Position numbers and translations under genes: made by a program
From: Hyphomicrobium zavarzinii ATCC 27496
Lineage (GTDB): Bacteria > Pseudomonadota > Alphaproteobacteria > Rhizobiales > Hyphomicrobiaceae
Direction of reading: 5' to 3'
NCBI RefSeq assembly: GCF_000383415.1
Contig: NZ_KB911263.1
Location: forward strand, 108,987-172,986
Length of the DNA: 64,000 nucleotides
Notes under the pieces: generated by a model
Told to the model about the DNA's origin: nothing
The model's database searches: none
The model's input: only the letters and a program-made list of their open reading frames with translations
Shown here: piece by piece, positions 44,387-53,340 of the stretch
Numbering within the stretch: the first letter of the stretch is position 1
Layout of the letters: the number at the start of each line of letters is the position of its first letter

Positions 44387-46153
44387 ATGAAGTCCTGGAA
44401 AGTTTTGATCGCGCCAAGTGTGTGCGCGATGCTCGCAGGCTTGGCTGCACCTGCACTCGCCGACGTTTCAATCGAAGACATTGTGAACGACGCGACCACG
44501 ACGAACGACGTGGTCACCTCTGGCCTTGGAACGCAGGGCCAGCGTTACAGCCCGTTGAAGACCATCAACGCCGACAACGTCGCGCAGCTCGTGCCCGCCT
44601 GGGCCATGTCGCTCGGCGGCGAGAAGATGCGCGGCCAGCAGGCGCAGGCTCTCGTCAAGGACGGCGTGCTCTACGTTACCGGCTCCTACAGCCGCATGTG
44701 GGCCGTGGACGTGAAGACCGGCCGCGAGCTCTGGCAGTACGATCATCGCCTGCCCGAAGGCATTCTGCCGTGCTGCGACGTCGTCAATCGCGGTGCAGCC
44801 CTCATCAACGACAAGGTGATCTTCGGCACGCTCGATGCCAAGCTCGTCGCCCTCAACCAGAAGACCGGCAAGGTCGTCTGGACCAAGGAGATCGACGACT
44901 ACAAGGGCGGCTACTCCTACACCGCAGCCCCCCTCATCGTTCCTTCCAAGGCACACGGACCCATCGTGGTGACCGGCGTCTCGGGCGGCGAGTTCGGCAT
45001 CGTCGGCCGCGTCGAAGCGCGAAAGGTCGATGACGGCGAGCTGGTCTGGTCGCGCCCGACCATCGAAGGCCACGTCGGCACGCTCAACGGCAAGCCCTCG
45101 ACGATGACCGGCAAGCAGGGCGAGACCTGGCCGGGCGATCTTTGGAAGACGGGCGGCGGCGCCACCTGGCTCGGCGGCACCTACGATCCCGAGACCAACC
45201 TGATCTTCGTGGGCGCGGGCAACCCGGCTCCCTGGAACAGCCACATGCGCCCGGGCGACAACAAGTGGTCGTGCTCGCGCATCGCGATCGATCCCGAGAC
45301 CGGCAACATCAAGTGGGGCTATCAGACCACGCCGAACGACGGCTGGGACTATGACGGCGTGAACGAGGTGGTCTCTTTCGACCTCAACGGCACCAAGGCC
45401 GTGGCCACGGCCGACCGCAACGGCTTCTTCTACGTGCTCGGCCGCGAGGACGGAAAATTCATCTCCGCGACGCCGTTCGTCGAGCAGATTTCCTGGGCCA
45501 AGGAGATCGGCAAGGACGGCCGTCCGGTGTTCGATCCCGCGAACCGCCCGGGCGATCCGAAGAAGGCCGCTGATGGCAAGAAGGGCTCGTCGATCTTCGC
45601 CGTGCCGAGCTTCCTCGGCGGCAAGAACCAGCAGCCGATGGCCTACAGCCCCGACACCAAGCTCTTCTATGTGCCCGCCAACGAGTGGGGCATGGATCTC
45701 CACAACGAGCCCGTCACCTACAAGAAGGGCGCGGCCTACCTCGGCGCTGGCTTCACCATCAAGCCGATCTTCGAGGACCACATCGGCGCGCTGAAGGCCG
45801 TCGATCCGGCCACGGGCAAGATCGTGTGGACTTACAAGAACAGGGCGCCGCTGTGGGGCGGCGTGCTGACGACCGGCTCGAACCTTGTGTTCTTCGGCAC
45901 GCCCGAAGGCGAGCTCAAGGCCCTCGATGCCACGGACGGCAAGCAGCTTTGGAGCTTCAACACCGGCTCGGGGATCGTCGCTCCTCCGATCACCTGGGAG
46001 CAGGACGGCGAGCAGTACGTCTCCGTTCTGTCGGGCTGGGGTGGTGCAGTGCCTCTTTGGGGTGGCGAGGTCGCCAAGACCGTCGCCAACCTGAATCAGG
46101 GCGGCATGCTCTGGACGTTCAAGCTTCCTAAGAAGCTGGCCGAAGCCAAATAA
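44387..46153 (+). CDS. PQQ-dependent alcohol dehydrogenase, lanthanide type
   Basis: The 588-residue periplasmic quinoprotein has a signal peptide (residues 1-25), the vicinal disulfide pair in [11 protein letters not shown] (Cys129-Cys130), propeller W-motifs and the active site [15 protein letters not shown]. Asp321 is the catalytic base. The residue two positions on is also Asp (323), the feature that separates lanthanide-using XoxF/ExaF/PedH enzymes from calcium enzymes (Ala in MxaF). Other metal ligands are Glu202 in SGGEFG and Asn279 in GAGNPAPW. It lacks a fused cytochrome, so PedF should accept its electrons. The short form and the neighbours favour an ethanol/alcohol dehydrogenase of the ExaF/PedH branch. 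Confidence 0.93.
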   Translation: MKSWKVLIAPSVCAMLAGLAAPALADVSIEDIVNDATTTNDVVTSGLGTQGQRYSPLKTINADNVAQLVPAWAMSLGGEKMRGQQAQALVKDGVLYVTGSYSRMWAVDVKTGRELWQYDHRLPEGILPCCDVVNRGAALINDKVIFGTLDAKLVALNQKTGKVVWTKEIDDYKGGYSYTAAPLIVPSKAHGPIVVTGVSGGEFGIVGRVEARKVDDGELVWSRPTIEGHVGTLNGKPSTMTGKQGETWPGDLWKTGGGATWLGGTYDPETNLIFVGAGNPAPWNSHMRPGDNKWSCSRIAIDPETGNIKWGYQTTPNDGWDYDGVNEVVSFDLNGTKAVATADRNGFFYVLGREDGKFISATPFVEQISWAKEIGKDGRPVFDPANRPGDPKKAADGKKGSSIFAVPSFLGGKNQQPMAYSPDTKLFYVPANEWGMDLHNEPVTYKKGAAYLGAGFTIKPIFEDHIGALKAVDPATGKIVWTYKNRAPLWGGVLTTGSNLVFFGTPEGELKALDATDGKQLWSFNTGSGIVAPPITWEQDGEQYVSVLSGWGGAVPLWGGEVAKTVANLNQGGMLWTFKLPKKLAEAK

Positions 46154-46176
46154 CGACGTCTCTTCCTCCTCTCCTC

Positions 46177-46216
46177 CGGGGCGGGCCGCTTCTGGCGTCC
46201 TGCCCCCTTTTCTTTT
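46177..46216 (+). terminator. Intrinsic terminator after the PQQ dehydrogenase gene
   Basis: GGGGCGG pairs with CTGCCCC (one G-T pair) across a loop of about 15 bases, followed by CTTTTCTTTT. It begins 24 bp after the dehydrogenase stop and closes the quinoprotein operon. Confidence 0.6.
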
Positions 46217-46267
46217 CGAGGAGCTTCACGCCATCATGGCGCATCCCATCCGTCGCCCGCAGCCGTC

Positions 46268-47266
46268 ATGAGCATGCCACCGCCCGCCGCTCTCTCCGCG
46301 AGATCACGCATCTCGGTGCGCTACGCACTGGCGTTCGCCGCCCCGGCCTTGATTGCACTATGGGCCGTCTCGTCGGCAACGGCCCAGGCACCGGCCGAGA
46401 TCGATACGGCTCTGGTCCTTGCCGTCGACGTTTCAGACTCTGTGGACGAGGCCCGTTACAGGCTTCAGATGGAAGGCATCGCCCGCGCCATCGAGGACCC
46501 CGCCGTGCTCGACGCCATCACCGGCGGAGCGAAAGGCGCCATCATGCTCTCGCTCGTCGCCTGGGCGGACGACGCGAAGCTCGCGATGCCCTGGCAGTTG
46601 ATCCGAAATCAGTCCGACGCATTCGAGGTGGCACGGCGCGTTCGCAGCCTCCCCCATCACTCCGGCCAATACACCTGCCTCGCCCGCATGCTGCGGAGCG
46701 TCGAATCCGAAACGATGCCGGCTCTTCCCGCCCGCGCGGACCGCGTTGTCATCGACGTCTCCGGCGACGGCATCGACAATTGCGAGGTCTCCGCCGCTTC
46801 CAACACGGCACGCGACACGCTCGTGAAAGGCGGCGCAACGCTCAACGGATTGCCGATCATCGTGGCGGGCGAGAACGACGTCGTGGGCGCGGGAACCTTC
46901 CGCAGGCCTGGCTTCGCATTCGAAGACCTGGGGCTCGACCGCGATAGCACCACGCTTGACGCATGGTACAACGCCCACGTCGTCGGCGGGCCGGGAAGCT
47001 TCATCTCGCCCGCTGACGGATACGAGGACTTCGGCCGCTCCTTCCGGCGCAAGTTCATCACCGAGATCAGCGCGCCGGCTTCAACGCCCCTTCATCTCAC
47101 GCCCTCCGCCAGACGCGCCTTGAGCGCCGCGTCGAACCGCGACGACATGAAGAGCCACAGCCCCGCAACCGGGATCGAAGCGAGCGCGACGGCCGCGAGC
47201 GGCAGCCCCATCGCCTTCGTGAGCCCGTTGAACACCGCCCCCGACAGCGCATCTCCTCCGCGATAG
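46268..47266 (+). CDS. DUF1194 (von Willebrand A-like) secreted protein
   Basis: The 332-residue protein has a signal peptide (about residues 18-42) and a DUF1194 domain: IDTALVLAVDVSDSVDEARY, a MIDAS-like metal motif D-x-S-x-S, and DRVVIDVSGDGIDN later, and it ends at GYEDFGRSFRRKFITEIS. The family is periplasmic with unknown ligand. Homology ends near residue 275. The last 58 codons run into the convergent exchanger gene (175-bp overlap) and read as a low-complexity tail. It follows the quinoprotein operon behind a terminator. Confidence 0.87.
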   Translation: MSMPPPAALSARSRISVRYALAFAAPALIALWAVSSATAQAPAEIDTALVLAVDVSDSVDEARYRLQMEGIARAIEDPAVLDAITGGAKGAIMLSLVAWADDAKLAMPWQLIRNQSDAFEVARRVRSLPHHSGQYTCLARMLRSVESETMPALPARADRVVIDVSGDGIDNCEVSAASNTARDTLVKGGATLNGLPIIVAGENDVVGAGTFRRPGFAFEDLGLDRDSTTLDAWYNAHVVGGPGSFISPADGYEDFGRSFRRKFITEISAPASTPLHLTPSARRALSAASNRDDMKSHSPATGIEASATAASGSPIAFVSPLNTAPDSASPPR

Positions 47267-48399
47267 ATCACGGTGTCGATGAAGTTCTGCGCCTTGTAGC
47301 GCTCATCCGCGTCGACGGCCGTGTAGAGAACCTTGGTTGCAGGATTGGAGAGCGCGAATGCGGCCACCCGCTCCGCCACCATGATCGCCGCTACCACATG
47401 AAGCTCGGGCCATGCGGCGTAGATCGCGAGCCCGAGCACGGTCAGCGCGGGCAGCACCGAGGCCGCCGCGCTGACGCCAAGCCAAGACATCACCCGCCCG
47501 GCGAGAAACACCTGCACCAGCACCGTGAGGATGCTTGTGATCAGGTCCCGCTCGGCAAAGAACTGGACACGGGCCGTCGCATCCGCAATCGTCTCGCCCG
47601 CGAGCCGTGACTGCTCGAGATAGAAGAAGGTCGAAAGCAGGTTGGCGATCAGCACATACCCCGCAATACGCAGAAGGTAGCTGTCGCGCACGACGCGCTC
47701 CGCGCCCGAGAGAAGCGTGCGCAGCGTGGGCGGCTCGTCGAGCGCAGCACTCTCCGGCGCAGAGCGAATCGCCACCCCGCGCAGCCAAACCGAAAGCGCA
47801 GCCGCCACAACGAAAATCAGAGCCGCAATCAGCAGAAGGTTCTCCTGCCCGACGATCCGGACCAAGCCGTTCGCGGCGAACGGGCCGAGAACCGCCCCCG
47901 TCGTGCCACCCGCCGCGATGAAGCCATAGAGGCGCTTTGCCTGCGCGCTGTCGTAGATGTCCGACATCAGGATCCAGAACAGCGAGACGACGAACAGGTT
48001 GAAGACGCTGCCGAACACGAAGAAGGCGCCACCGAGCGCGCCGGTCCCGTCCGCGCGTAGCGCCGCCCAGAAGAACAGCATGAGCCCGACGAAGAAGGCA
48101 TACACGCCGGGCAGCACCGCCTTGCGCGGCACCCGCGCCACAACCCAGCCAAACACGGGAACGGCGGCGAGCATCGCGAGAAACACCAGCAGGAACCAGA
48201 GCTGGCGCTGATCCGCGGTCGCTTCCGCGCTGATGTTCTCGCGCACCGGGCGGATGAGGTAGTATCCGCCGAGCACCAGCGCGAACGTCACGAACGATCC
48301 CAGCGCCGCGACCACCTCGGACCGTTCGACATCCACGGCACGCCGCAGGAGTTTGTGCACGAGCGAGCGCTCCGGCACCGGCGCCTCGTCTAGATCCAT
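47092..48399 (-). CDS. NTP/NDP exchange transporter-like MFS protein
   Basis: The 435-residue protein has about twelve membrane helices. The segment GGYYLIRPVRENISAEATA is typical of bacterial proteins annotated as NTP/NDP exchange or ATP:ADP antiporter-like MFS members (a Y-x-I-R-P-V-R-E/D core). Other features are LFWILMSDIYDSAQAKRLYGFIAAG and ALSNPATKVLYTAVDADERYKAQNFIDT. Such copies in free-living bacteria are not proven nucleotide carriers. The 3' end overlaps the DUF1194 gene on the other strand. It lies 90 bp downstream of the DUF2218 gene. Confidence 0.83.
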   Translation of the reverse strand: MDLDEAPVPERSLVHKLLRRAVDVERSEVVAALGSFVTFALVLGGYYLIRPVRENISAEATADQRQLWFLLVFLAMLAAVPVFGWVVARVPRKAVLPGVYAFFVGLMLFFWAALRADGTGALGGAFFVFGSVFNLFVVSLFWILMSDIYDSAQAKRLYGFIAAGGTTGAVLGPFAANGLVRIVGQENLLLIAALIFVVAAALSVWLRGVAIRSAPESAALDEPPTLRTLLSGAERVVRDSYLLRIAGYVLIANLLSTFFYLEQSRLAGETIADATARVQFFAERDLITSILTVLVQVFLAGRVMSWLGVSAAASVLPALTVLGLAIYAAWPELHVVAAIMVAERVAAFALSNPATKVLYTAVDADERYKAQNFIDTVIYRGGDALSGAVFNGLTKAMGLPLAAVALASIPVAGLWLFMSSRFDAALKARLAEGVR

Positions 48400-48489
48400 C
48401 TGATTTGCCCCCTCTGCGCGGCCCCTTCGCGGAACCTCGCATGTCTCGCGCGAGAGAGCTAGCGGGCTCGGCGAGCGGCCGCCCGAGCC

Positions 48490-48795
48490 TCAGCCAGTAC
48501 CGTTGGCGGCATCTGGCTCGGCCCAGCTCACGCCAATCTTCTCCCGCCATCCGAACCGCACCAGATGGTCCTCTACGATCAGCTTCACGCGGGTAAGCTC
48601 AGGCTCCGTGCCTGCCTCGCAGCGCACCACCAGCTCGTCGCCCGCCGCTGTCATCAGGCACAGACCCGGGCGGAAATCGACGCGGCCTTGCTTGTCGTCG
48701 TATTCGGCCGGCGTCTTGTGCGCGAAATGCTTGCAGAGCTGAATAAGATAGCGGCTCGCCTTTTCGGACGTCACCCGCGCTTCTGCAATGTACAT
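48490..48795 (-). CDS. DUF2218 domain-containing protein
   Basis: The 101-residue protein matches DUF2218: ARVTSEKASRYLIQLCKHFAHKTPAEY, a basic helix with H-F-x-H-K, then FRPGLCLMTAAGDELVVRCE and LIVEDHLVRFGWREKI. The family is widely found beside TonB receptors and iron-siderophore uptake genes; its function is unknown. The ATG at 48795 follows GGGGAGG by 8 bases and is preferred over the ATG seven codons earlier. It lies downstream of the TonB receptor on the same strand, separated by a hairpin. Confidence 0.88.
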   Translation of the reverse strand: MYIAEARVTSEKASRYLIQLCKHFAHKTPAEYDDKQGRVDFRPGLCLMTAAGDELVVRCEAGTEPELTRVKLIVEDHLVRFGWREKIGVSWAEPDAANGTG

Positions 48796-48839
48796 GTCCC
48801 GAGCCTCCCCGCTCATGGCAGTGCTAGCTGAATAGGTGA

Positions 48840-48866
48840 AACGGCCAGCCGGTCGAGCTGGCCGTT
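48840..48866 (-). terminator. Hairpin between the TonB receptor and DUF2218 genes
   Basis: AACGGCCAGC and GCTGGCCGTT form a perfect 10-bp stem with a 7-base loop. On the minus strand only TTTC follows, so it may be a leaky terminator that lowers expression of the downstream genes. Confidence 0.5.
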
Positions 48867-48925
48867 CCCTTAAGTGCAGCGGCTGGGCAGCTCGTTGATC
48901 TCGCCCGGCAGCAGCCCTATGCCGG

Positions 48926-51082
48926 TCAGAACTCGACCTTGCCCGAGAGCAGGAACGTCCGGCCCTGGTTGGCGATCGGCACCAGCGTTCCGCCGAACGC
49001 GTTCGCCCGGTCGATGTAGTAGGTGTCGAACAGGTTCAGCACATCGGCACGAAGCGTCAGGCTCTGAGCGAAGTTCGGGACCCACTGGGCGTAGATGTTG
49101 TGAACGTCATAGCCCTCGAGAACCCCATACGGGCCTCCGGGACCCGGCACGAACTCCAGGTCGTCGTAGTCGAACACGATCTGCGACAGGAAGCCGACCG
49201 CCAGCCCCGTGTTCGCGAACTCGTAATGGCCGTATATCTTGAGCTGGTCGCCGATGGGCGTGCCATAGTACCAGCTCGTGGTCGTCAACGGCCCGTCTCC
49301 GTACTCGGTGACCGCATGGATGTAGTTGGCGCCGATCGTGCCGGAGCGCCACGAATAGCGCGCCGAGACGTCCACGCCGCGGGTTTCGATGTCGTCGTCG
49401 TTCACGACCACCGCGCAGCTGGGGCAGACCGGATCCTGGATGCGCGTGTTGAAGTAGCTGGCCTCGATCAGGAGGCCGCTCTCCGAGAACTGCAGACCGG
49501 CCTTGTAGCTTTCCGAGTTCTGCGGATCTAGTCCCGGGGCGTACGCCGAGGGATTGTTAGGCCGCAGCAGCATCGCCTCGTAGAGCGGAATGCCGCCGAA
49601 GCTGTAGCCGTAGGATGCCTTCGCCGTGATCTGACGCGTGAGGTCGTACTCGAGCGCGATGTTGGGGCTCACCCCGCTCGTGTCGAGATCGCTCCCATCC
49701 GCGGCTTCGAGCCTGTTGGCGTCCGCACGCAGACCGGTCGAGACGCGCAGATGCTCGATCGGCTCGAAGCGGTACTGCACATAAGCGCCGAAGTTGGTGA
49801 GCGTCTCGCCGAAGCGGCCCGCAAAATTCACGTGCATGTTGGAGGGATGCACGGTCGTCGTCTCGTCACGATAGAAGTCCACGCCCGCCGTGAGCTTTCC
49901 GGGGCCGACCACGAAGGTGTTCTGCACCTTTCCGCCGATGCTCTCGATATCGACAGTGCCGTAAGCGGTGCATCCGAAGCTGGCCGCCGCCACGCCGCAC
50001 ACCCCGGCCGGCCGGCGCCGCTCGAGCTGGCTGTCGTTGTAATAGAAAGAAACCTCGGGATCGTACCAGGCCGTCGGCCGGGTCGTGCTGTACTGGAACG
50101 TGTAGGTATCGCGCTCGGAGATCGCGAACGCGGGACCAAAGCCCGGATGCAGCACGCTGAGGTTGGTGCGGAATGGGCGAAGGCCCTCGTCGCTGATGTG
50201 TTCCGCTGACGCCGAGAAGCGATGCCCATCGGCCGACTCATAGGCCAGCTTGCCAAGGTAGTTCACGAGATCGACATCCGTCGCGGCCACGATGTTGCCG
50301 CGGCCGTCCTCGTAAGCATCCCCGTCCGATCCCGACGCATAGCCGAGGATCTCGAAGCCATTGCTCTTTCCGTAGGCGGCGCCACTCTTCTTGAACACGT
50401 TCGCATTGGTATCGTAGCTGAGCTCGGCAAAGCCGCCGAGCTTTTGGCCCTCTTTCAGAAGGTCGGAGACGTCTTTCGTCGTGTAACGGATGGCGCCGCC
50501 CAGCGCGTTGGGGCCAGCGTCTGCGCTCGAGACACCCGCATCGACGGCAACGCCCTTCAGCATTGAGGGATCGATGACGTTGTTCCCGTTGTGGTGGAAG
50601 CCGTTGCGCTGCGCCTGCCGCGCGCCGTCGATCTGCACATTGAGCATCGTCTCCTCAATGCCATGCACGTAGACCTTGGTGCTCGATTGCGTGGTACCGC
50701 CCGCCGTGACCGCCGTCTCGCGGGAATAGAGATCCTGGATGTTCTGCGGCTGCGTCCGCGCCAGCTCCCCTTGCGTGATCGTGACATCAGCCCCCTTGCC
50801 CAGCGGACCTTTGACGGTCACCTGATCGACTGGTAGCTCGGCGGACGATTCCGGCTCGGCCACAGCTTCGAGAGGCGCGGGAGCGGGCGCTTTCTTCTTT
50901 GCCTTGCTCTTGGCAGGCTTGGCAGCTTCGACCGTGATCGGCGGCAGCGGCTGACTTTTGTCAGCCGCGCTCTGAGCCTGTGCGGCGCCGGGCGCAGCCA
51001 ACATCAAGGCAACCAGCGATAATCCGTACCCGCCAGCGGCCCCCCGGCCGGCTGAGCGCACTCCGCATCCAACTTTAGTCAT
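48926..51082 (-). CDS. TonB-dependent outer-membrane receptor
   Basis: The 718-residue receptor has a signal peptide (SLVALMLAAPGAAQAQ), an unusually Ala/Lys/Pro-rich linker (AAKPAKSKAKKKAPAPAPLE), and a plug domain with TQPQNIQDLYSRETAVTAGG, IDGARQAQRNGF and GALGGAIRY-like residues. The large beta-barrel ends RTFLLSGKVEF with a terminal Phe. One surface loop has DPVCPSCAVV. The ATG at 51082 follows GGGGGACTGG; upstream ATGs would extend it without benefit. It is divergent from the AraC gene and likely imports a ferric siderophore through the ABC system at 52357-56016, though the ligand is not identified. Confidence 0.9.
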   Translation of the reverse strand: MTKVGCGVRSAGRGAAGGYGLSLVALMLAAPGAAQAQSAADKSQPLPPITVEAAKPAKSKAKKKAPAPAPLEAVAEPESSAELPVDQVTVKGPLGKGADVTITQGELARTQPQNIQDLYSRETAVTAGGTTQSSTKVYVHGIEETMLNVQIDGARQAQRNGFHHNGNNVIDPSMLKGVAVDAGVSSADAGPNALGGAIRYTTKDVSDLLKEGQKLGGFAELSYDTNANVFKKSGAAYGKSNGFEILGYASGSDGDAYEDGRGNIVAATDVDLVNYLGKLAYESADGHRFSASAEHISDEGLRPFRTNLSVLHPGFGPAFAISERDTYTFQYSTTRPTAWYDPEVSFYYNDSQLERRRPAGVCGVAAASFGCTAYGTVDIESIGGKVQNTFVVGPGKLTAGVDFYRDETTTVHPSNMHVNFAGRFGETLTNFGAYVQYRFEPIEHLRVSTGLRADANRLEAADGSDLDTSGVSPNIALEYDLTRQITAKASYGYSFGGIPLYEAMLLRPNNPSAYAPGLDPQNSESYKAGLQFSESGLLIEASYFNTRIQDPVCPSCAVVVNDDDIETRGVDVSARYSWRSGTIGANYIHAVTEYGDGPLTTTSWYYGTPIGDQLKIYGHYEFANTGLAVGFLSQIVFDYDDLEFVPGPGGPYGVLEGYDVHNIYAQWVPNFAQSLTLRADVLNLFDTYYIDRANAFGGTLVPIANQGRTFLLSGKVEF

Positions 51083-51130
51083 TCCAGTCCCCCAAATACC
51101 CCAGTCACTCTGCATAACCTTGACTGTTAC

Positions 51131-51147
51131 TTTCAAGTTTATAAGTT
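51131..51147. promoter_or_regulatory. Tandem AAGTT direct repeat in the TonB/AraC gap
   Basis: AAGTT occurs at 51135 and again at 51143 (period 8) in an A+T-rich patch between the divergent TonB receptor and AraC genes. AraC regulators usually bind direct repeats, so this is a candidate site. The repeat is too short to be certain. Confidence 0.25.
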
Positions 51148-51309
51148 GGGGCCTAGCATGCCCAGCGGCGATGCCTTTGCGCGATCGCCAAAGGTTTTTG
51201 ACGAAACAGCGGTTTTCCGGTCGTCCGTTAGAAACGAACACGGATGCCGGTATCAAAGCCGGGGGGCGGAACGGACGAGCGCCGGACCGACACGTTCGGG
51301 GGAAAGTAG

Positions 51310-52314
51310 ATGGCCATCACCACAGACGTATCGAGGGGATGCGAGCGCCCGCAGGTGAGCTGTGCGGAGATCTCGCGCCAGATGCACCACGCCGGCACCG
51401 ACCACACGTTCATCCGGCCGGATCTCGAACCCAGCGACAACGCGATCGAGGGCCGCTTCCTGCTCTGCCGCCTCAAGTCCGGCATCGTGCTCCACGCGAC
51501 CGAGATCAGGGATCTGCACGAGATGACGACGCAGCTCGTCGCCGGGCCGGACCTCACCTTCTTCGTCGTGCTGGATGGCCTCGTCGACTTCTCCATCGAC
51601 AACCGCCAGTTTCTCGCTGCGGACCGCCGCAACGCCCTGCGGAATGCCGACTGCAGCGCGCTGATGCTGACGGAACACGCCGTCATGACACGCCGCGCTC
51701 ATAAGGGCGACCGCACCCGCAAGGTCACCGTCTCCGTCGATGGAGACTGGCTCGCGGAGATGGCCGACGGCAGCAACGGACAGCGTCTGCGCCAGTTCAC
51801 GACGTCGCATCTCTCGCACGCCACCTGGCGGGCCTCCCCGCGCCTGCTCGCGCTGGCCGAGCAGATCCTCAATCCACCCGACCACTGCACCGTTCTCAGG
51901 GACATGTACATCGAAAGTCGCAGCATCGAGATGATCGCCGAAGCCGTCTCGACCCTCGGCGGCGAGGACGCGCCCGCAATCACCACCGGGCTCGCGACAC
52001 GCGATGCCCGCAAGGCGCGGGCGGCGCGCGACTACATCGAGGCCAATCTCGACAAGGTGCTGAGCCTCCCGGAGATCGCGCGCGAGATCGGCGTGAGCCC
52101 CACCTCGCTGCAGCGCCGCTTCAAGGCGGCATACGGAACCACGGTTGTCGATTTCCTGCGTGCACGAAAGCTCGACAAGGCGCGCGACGCACTCGAACGC
52201 GACGGCCTCAGCATCGGAGAAGCCGCCTTCCTCGCCGGTTATTCGAACCCGGCCAACTTCACCACTGCATTTCGCCGCGCCTTCGGCATCCTGCCCAAGG
52301 CGATCAAGCGCTAG
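51310..52314 (+). CDS. AraC family regulator, PchR-like
   Basis: The 334-residue protein has an N-terminal ligand domain (FIRPDLEPSDNAIEGRFLL, VVLDGLVDFSIDNRQFL) and a segment LRDMYIESRSIEMIAEAVST typical of PchR-type siderophore-sensing activators. Two AraC helix-turn-helix motifs follow (LPEIAREIGVSPTSLQRRFK and IGEAAFLAGYSNPANFTTAF). Its place between the divergent TonB receptor and the siderophore ABC operon fits an activator of both in response to the loaded siderophore. This role is inferred from family and context. Confidence 0.9.
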   Translation: MAITTDVSRGCERPQVSCAEISRQMHHAGTDHTFIRPDLEPSDNAIEGRFLLCRLKSGIVLHATEIRDLHEMTTQLVAGPDLTFFVVLDGLVDFSIDNRQFLAADRRNALRNADCSALMLTEHAVMTRRAHKGDRTRKVTVSVDGDWLAEMADGSNGQRLRQFTTSHLSHATWRASPRLLALAEQILNPPDHCTVLRDMYIESRSIEMIAEAVSTLGGEDAPAITTGLATRDARKARAARDYIEANLDKVLSLPEIAREIGVSPTSLQRRFKAAYGTTVVDFLRARKLDKARDALERDGLSIGEAAFLAGYSNPANFTTAFRRAFGILPKAIKR

Positions 52315-52356
52315 CAGAGCGCGGCCCTGCCTCTCATCCAACCGAAAGGAAACCTC

Positions 52357-53298
52357 GTGATCGGTCTCATCTGCGTGCGCTGGCACAAGATCCGCGTGAG
52401 TGCCCTCGCGGCAGCCTGCCTCGCCCTGATCGGTCTCGCTGCGCCCGCCCGGGCCGAGCCAGTCGTCGTCAAACACGTGCAAGGCGAGATCACGCTGCCG
52501 GCAAGGCCCCAGCGCGTCGTCACGCTCGACTTCACCTCACTGGAGACGCTCGACGCGCTCGGCGTGCCCGTCACCGGAGTGATCGGAACGCTGCTGCCCG
52601 ATCACCTCGCGAAGTACAAGGACGCAGCCTACGTCAAGGCCGGGACCCTGTTCGAGCCAGACTACGAGGCCATTAACGCCATCAAGCCGGACCTGATCAT
52701 CGTCGCCGCCCGCTCCGGGCCGAAGCTTCCCGAGCTCGCCAGGATCGCGCCGACCATCGATCTCACGGTCGACGAAGCCAACTATGTGGCGAGCGCGCTT
52801 GCCAACGCGCGCACCCTCGGACGCATCTTCGGCAAGGAAACCGAGGTCGAGGCCCTGATCGGCAAGCTCGAAGCCTCGATTGCGGCCTTGCGCACGAAAT
52901 CTGCAACCGCCGGCAAAGGCCTCATCGTTCTGACCACCGGCGGAAAGATGAGCGCCTACGGCCCCGTCTCGCGCTTCGGCGCCGTGCATCGCGATTTCGG
53001 CTTCGCGCCGGCTGTCGAGAGCCTCGATAAGGCGGTGCACGGACAAGGCATCTCTTTCGAGCTGATCCTCAAAGCGAACCCCGACTGGCTGTTCGTGATC
53101 GACAGAGACCTCGCCGTGGGACGCACCGGACAACCCGCAGCCCAGTTGCTCGAAAATCCCCTCATCGCCCGCACCACGGCCTGGCAGAAGAAGCAGGTCG
53201 TCTATCTCGATCCCGTGCGCTGGTATCTCGTGGGCGGCGGCTTGCCGTCGCTTCAGAACTGCGTCGAGCAGATCGCCCAGGCGATCGAACGGAAATAG
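52357..53298 (+). CDS. Siderophore ABC transporter substrate-binding protein (FatB/YclQ-like)
   Basis: The 313-residue protein has a signal peptide (AACLALIGLAAPARAEPVV) and the class III binding fold: GEITLPARPQRVVTLDFTSL, LGVPVTGVIG, AINAIKPDLIIVAARSG, VVYLDPVRWYLVGGGLPSL. The W-Y-L-x-G-G-G end is typical of the catecholate/petrobactin/anguibactin-type FatB/CeuE/YclQ group. The start is GTG at 52357 with AAGGA 7 bases upstream. It begins the operon that continues with two permeases and an ATPase. Confidence 0.9.
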   Translation: MIGLICVRWHKIRVSALAAACLALIGLAAPARAEPVVVKHVQGEITLPARPQRVVTLDFTSLETLDALGVPVTGVIGTLLPDHLAKYKDAAYVKAGTLFEPDYEAINAIKPDLIIVAARSGPKLPELARIAPTIDLTVDEANYVASALANARTLGRIFGKETEVEALIGKLEASIAALRTKSATAGKGLIVLTTGGKMSAYGPVSRFGAVHRDFGFAPAVESLDKAVHGQGISFELILKANPDWLFVIDRDLAVGRTGQPAAQLLENPLIARTTAWQKKQVVYLDPVRWYLVGGGLPSLQNCVEQIAQAIERK

Positions 53299-53340
53299 CA
53301 CCCGCCGCCCCGTCCGCCAAACTATCGAGCGAACACCGCC

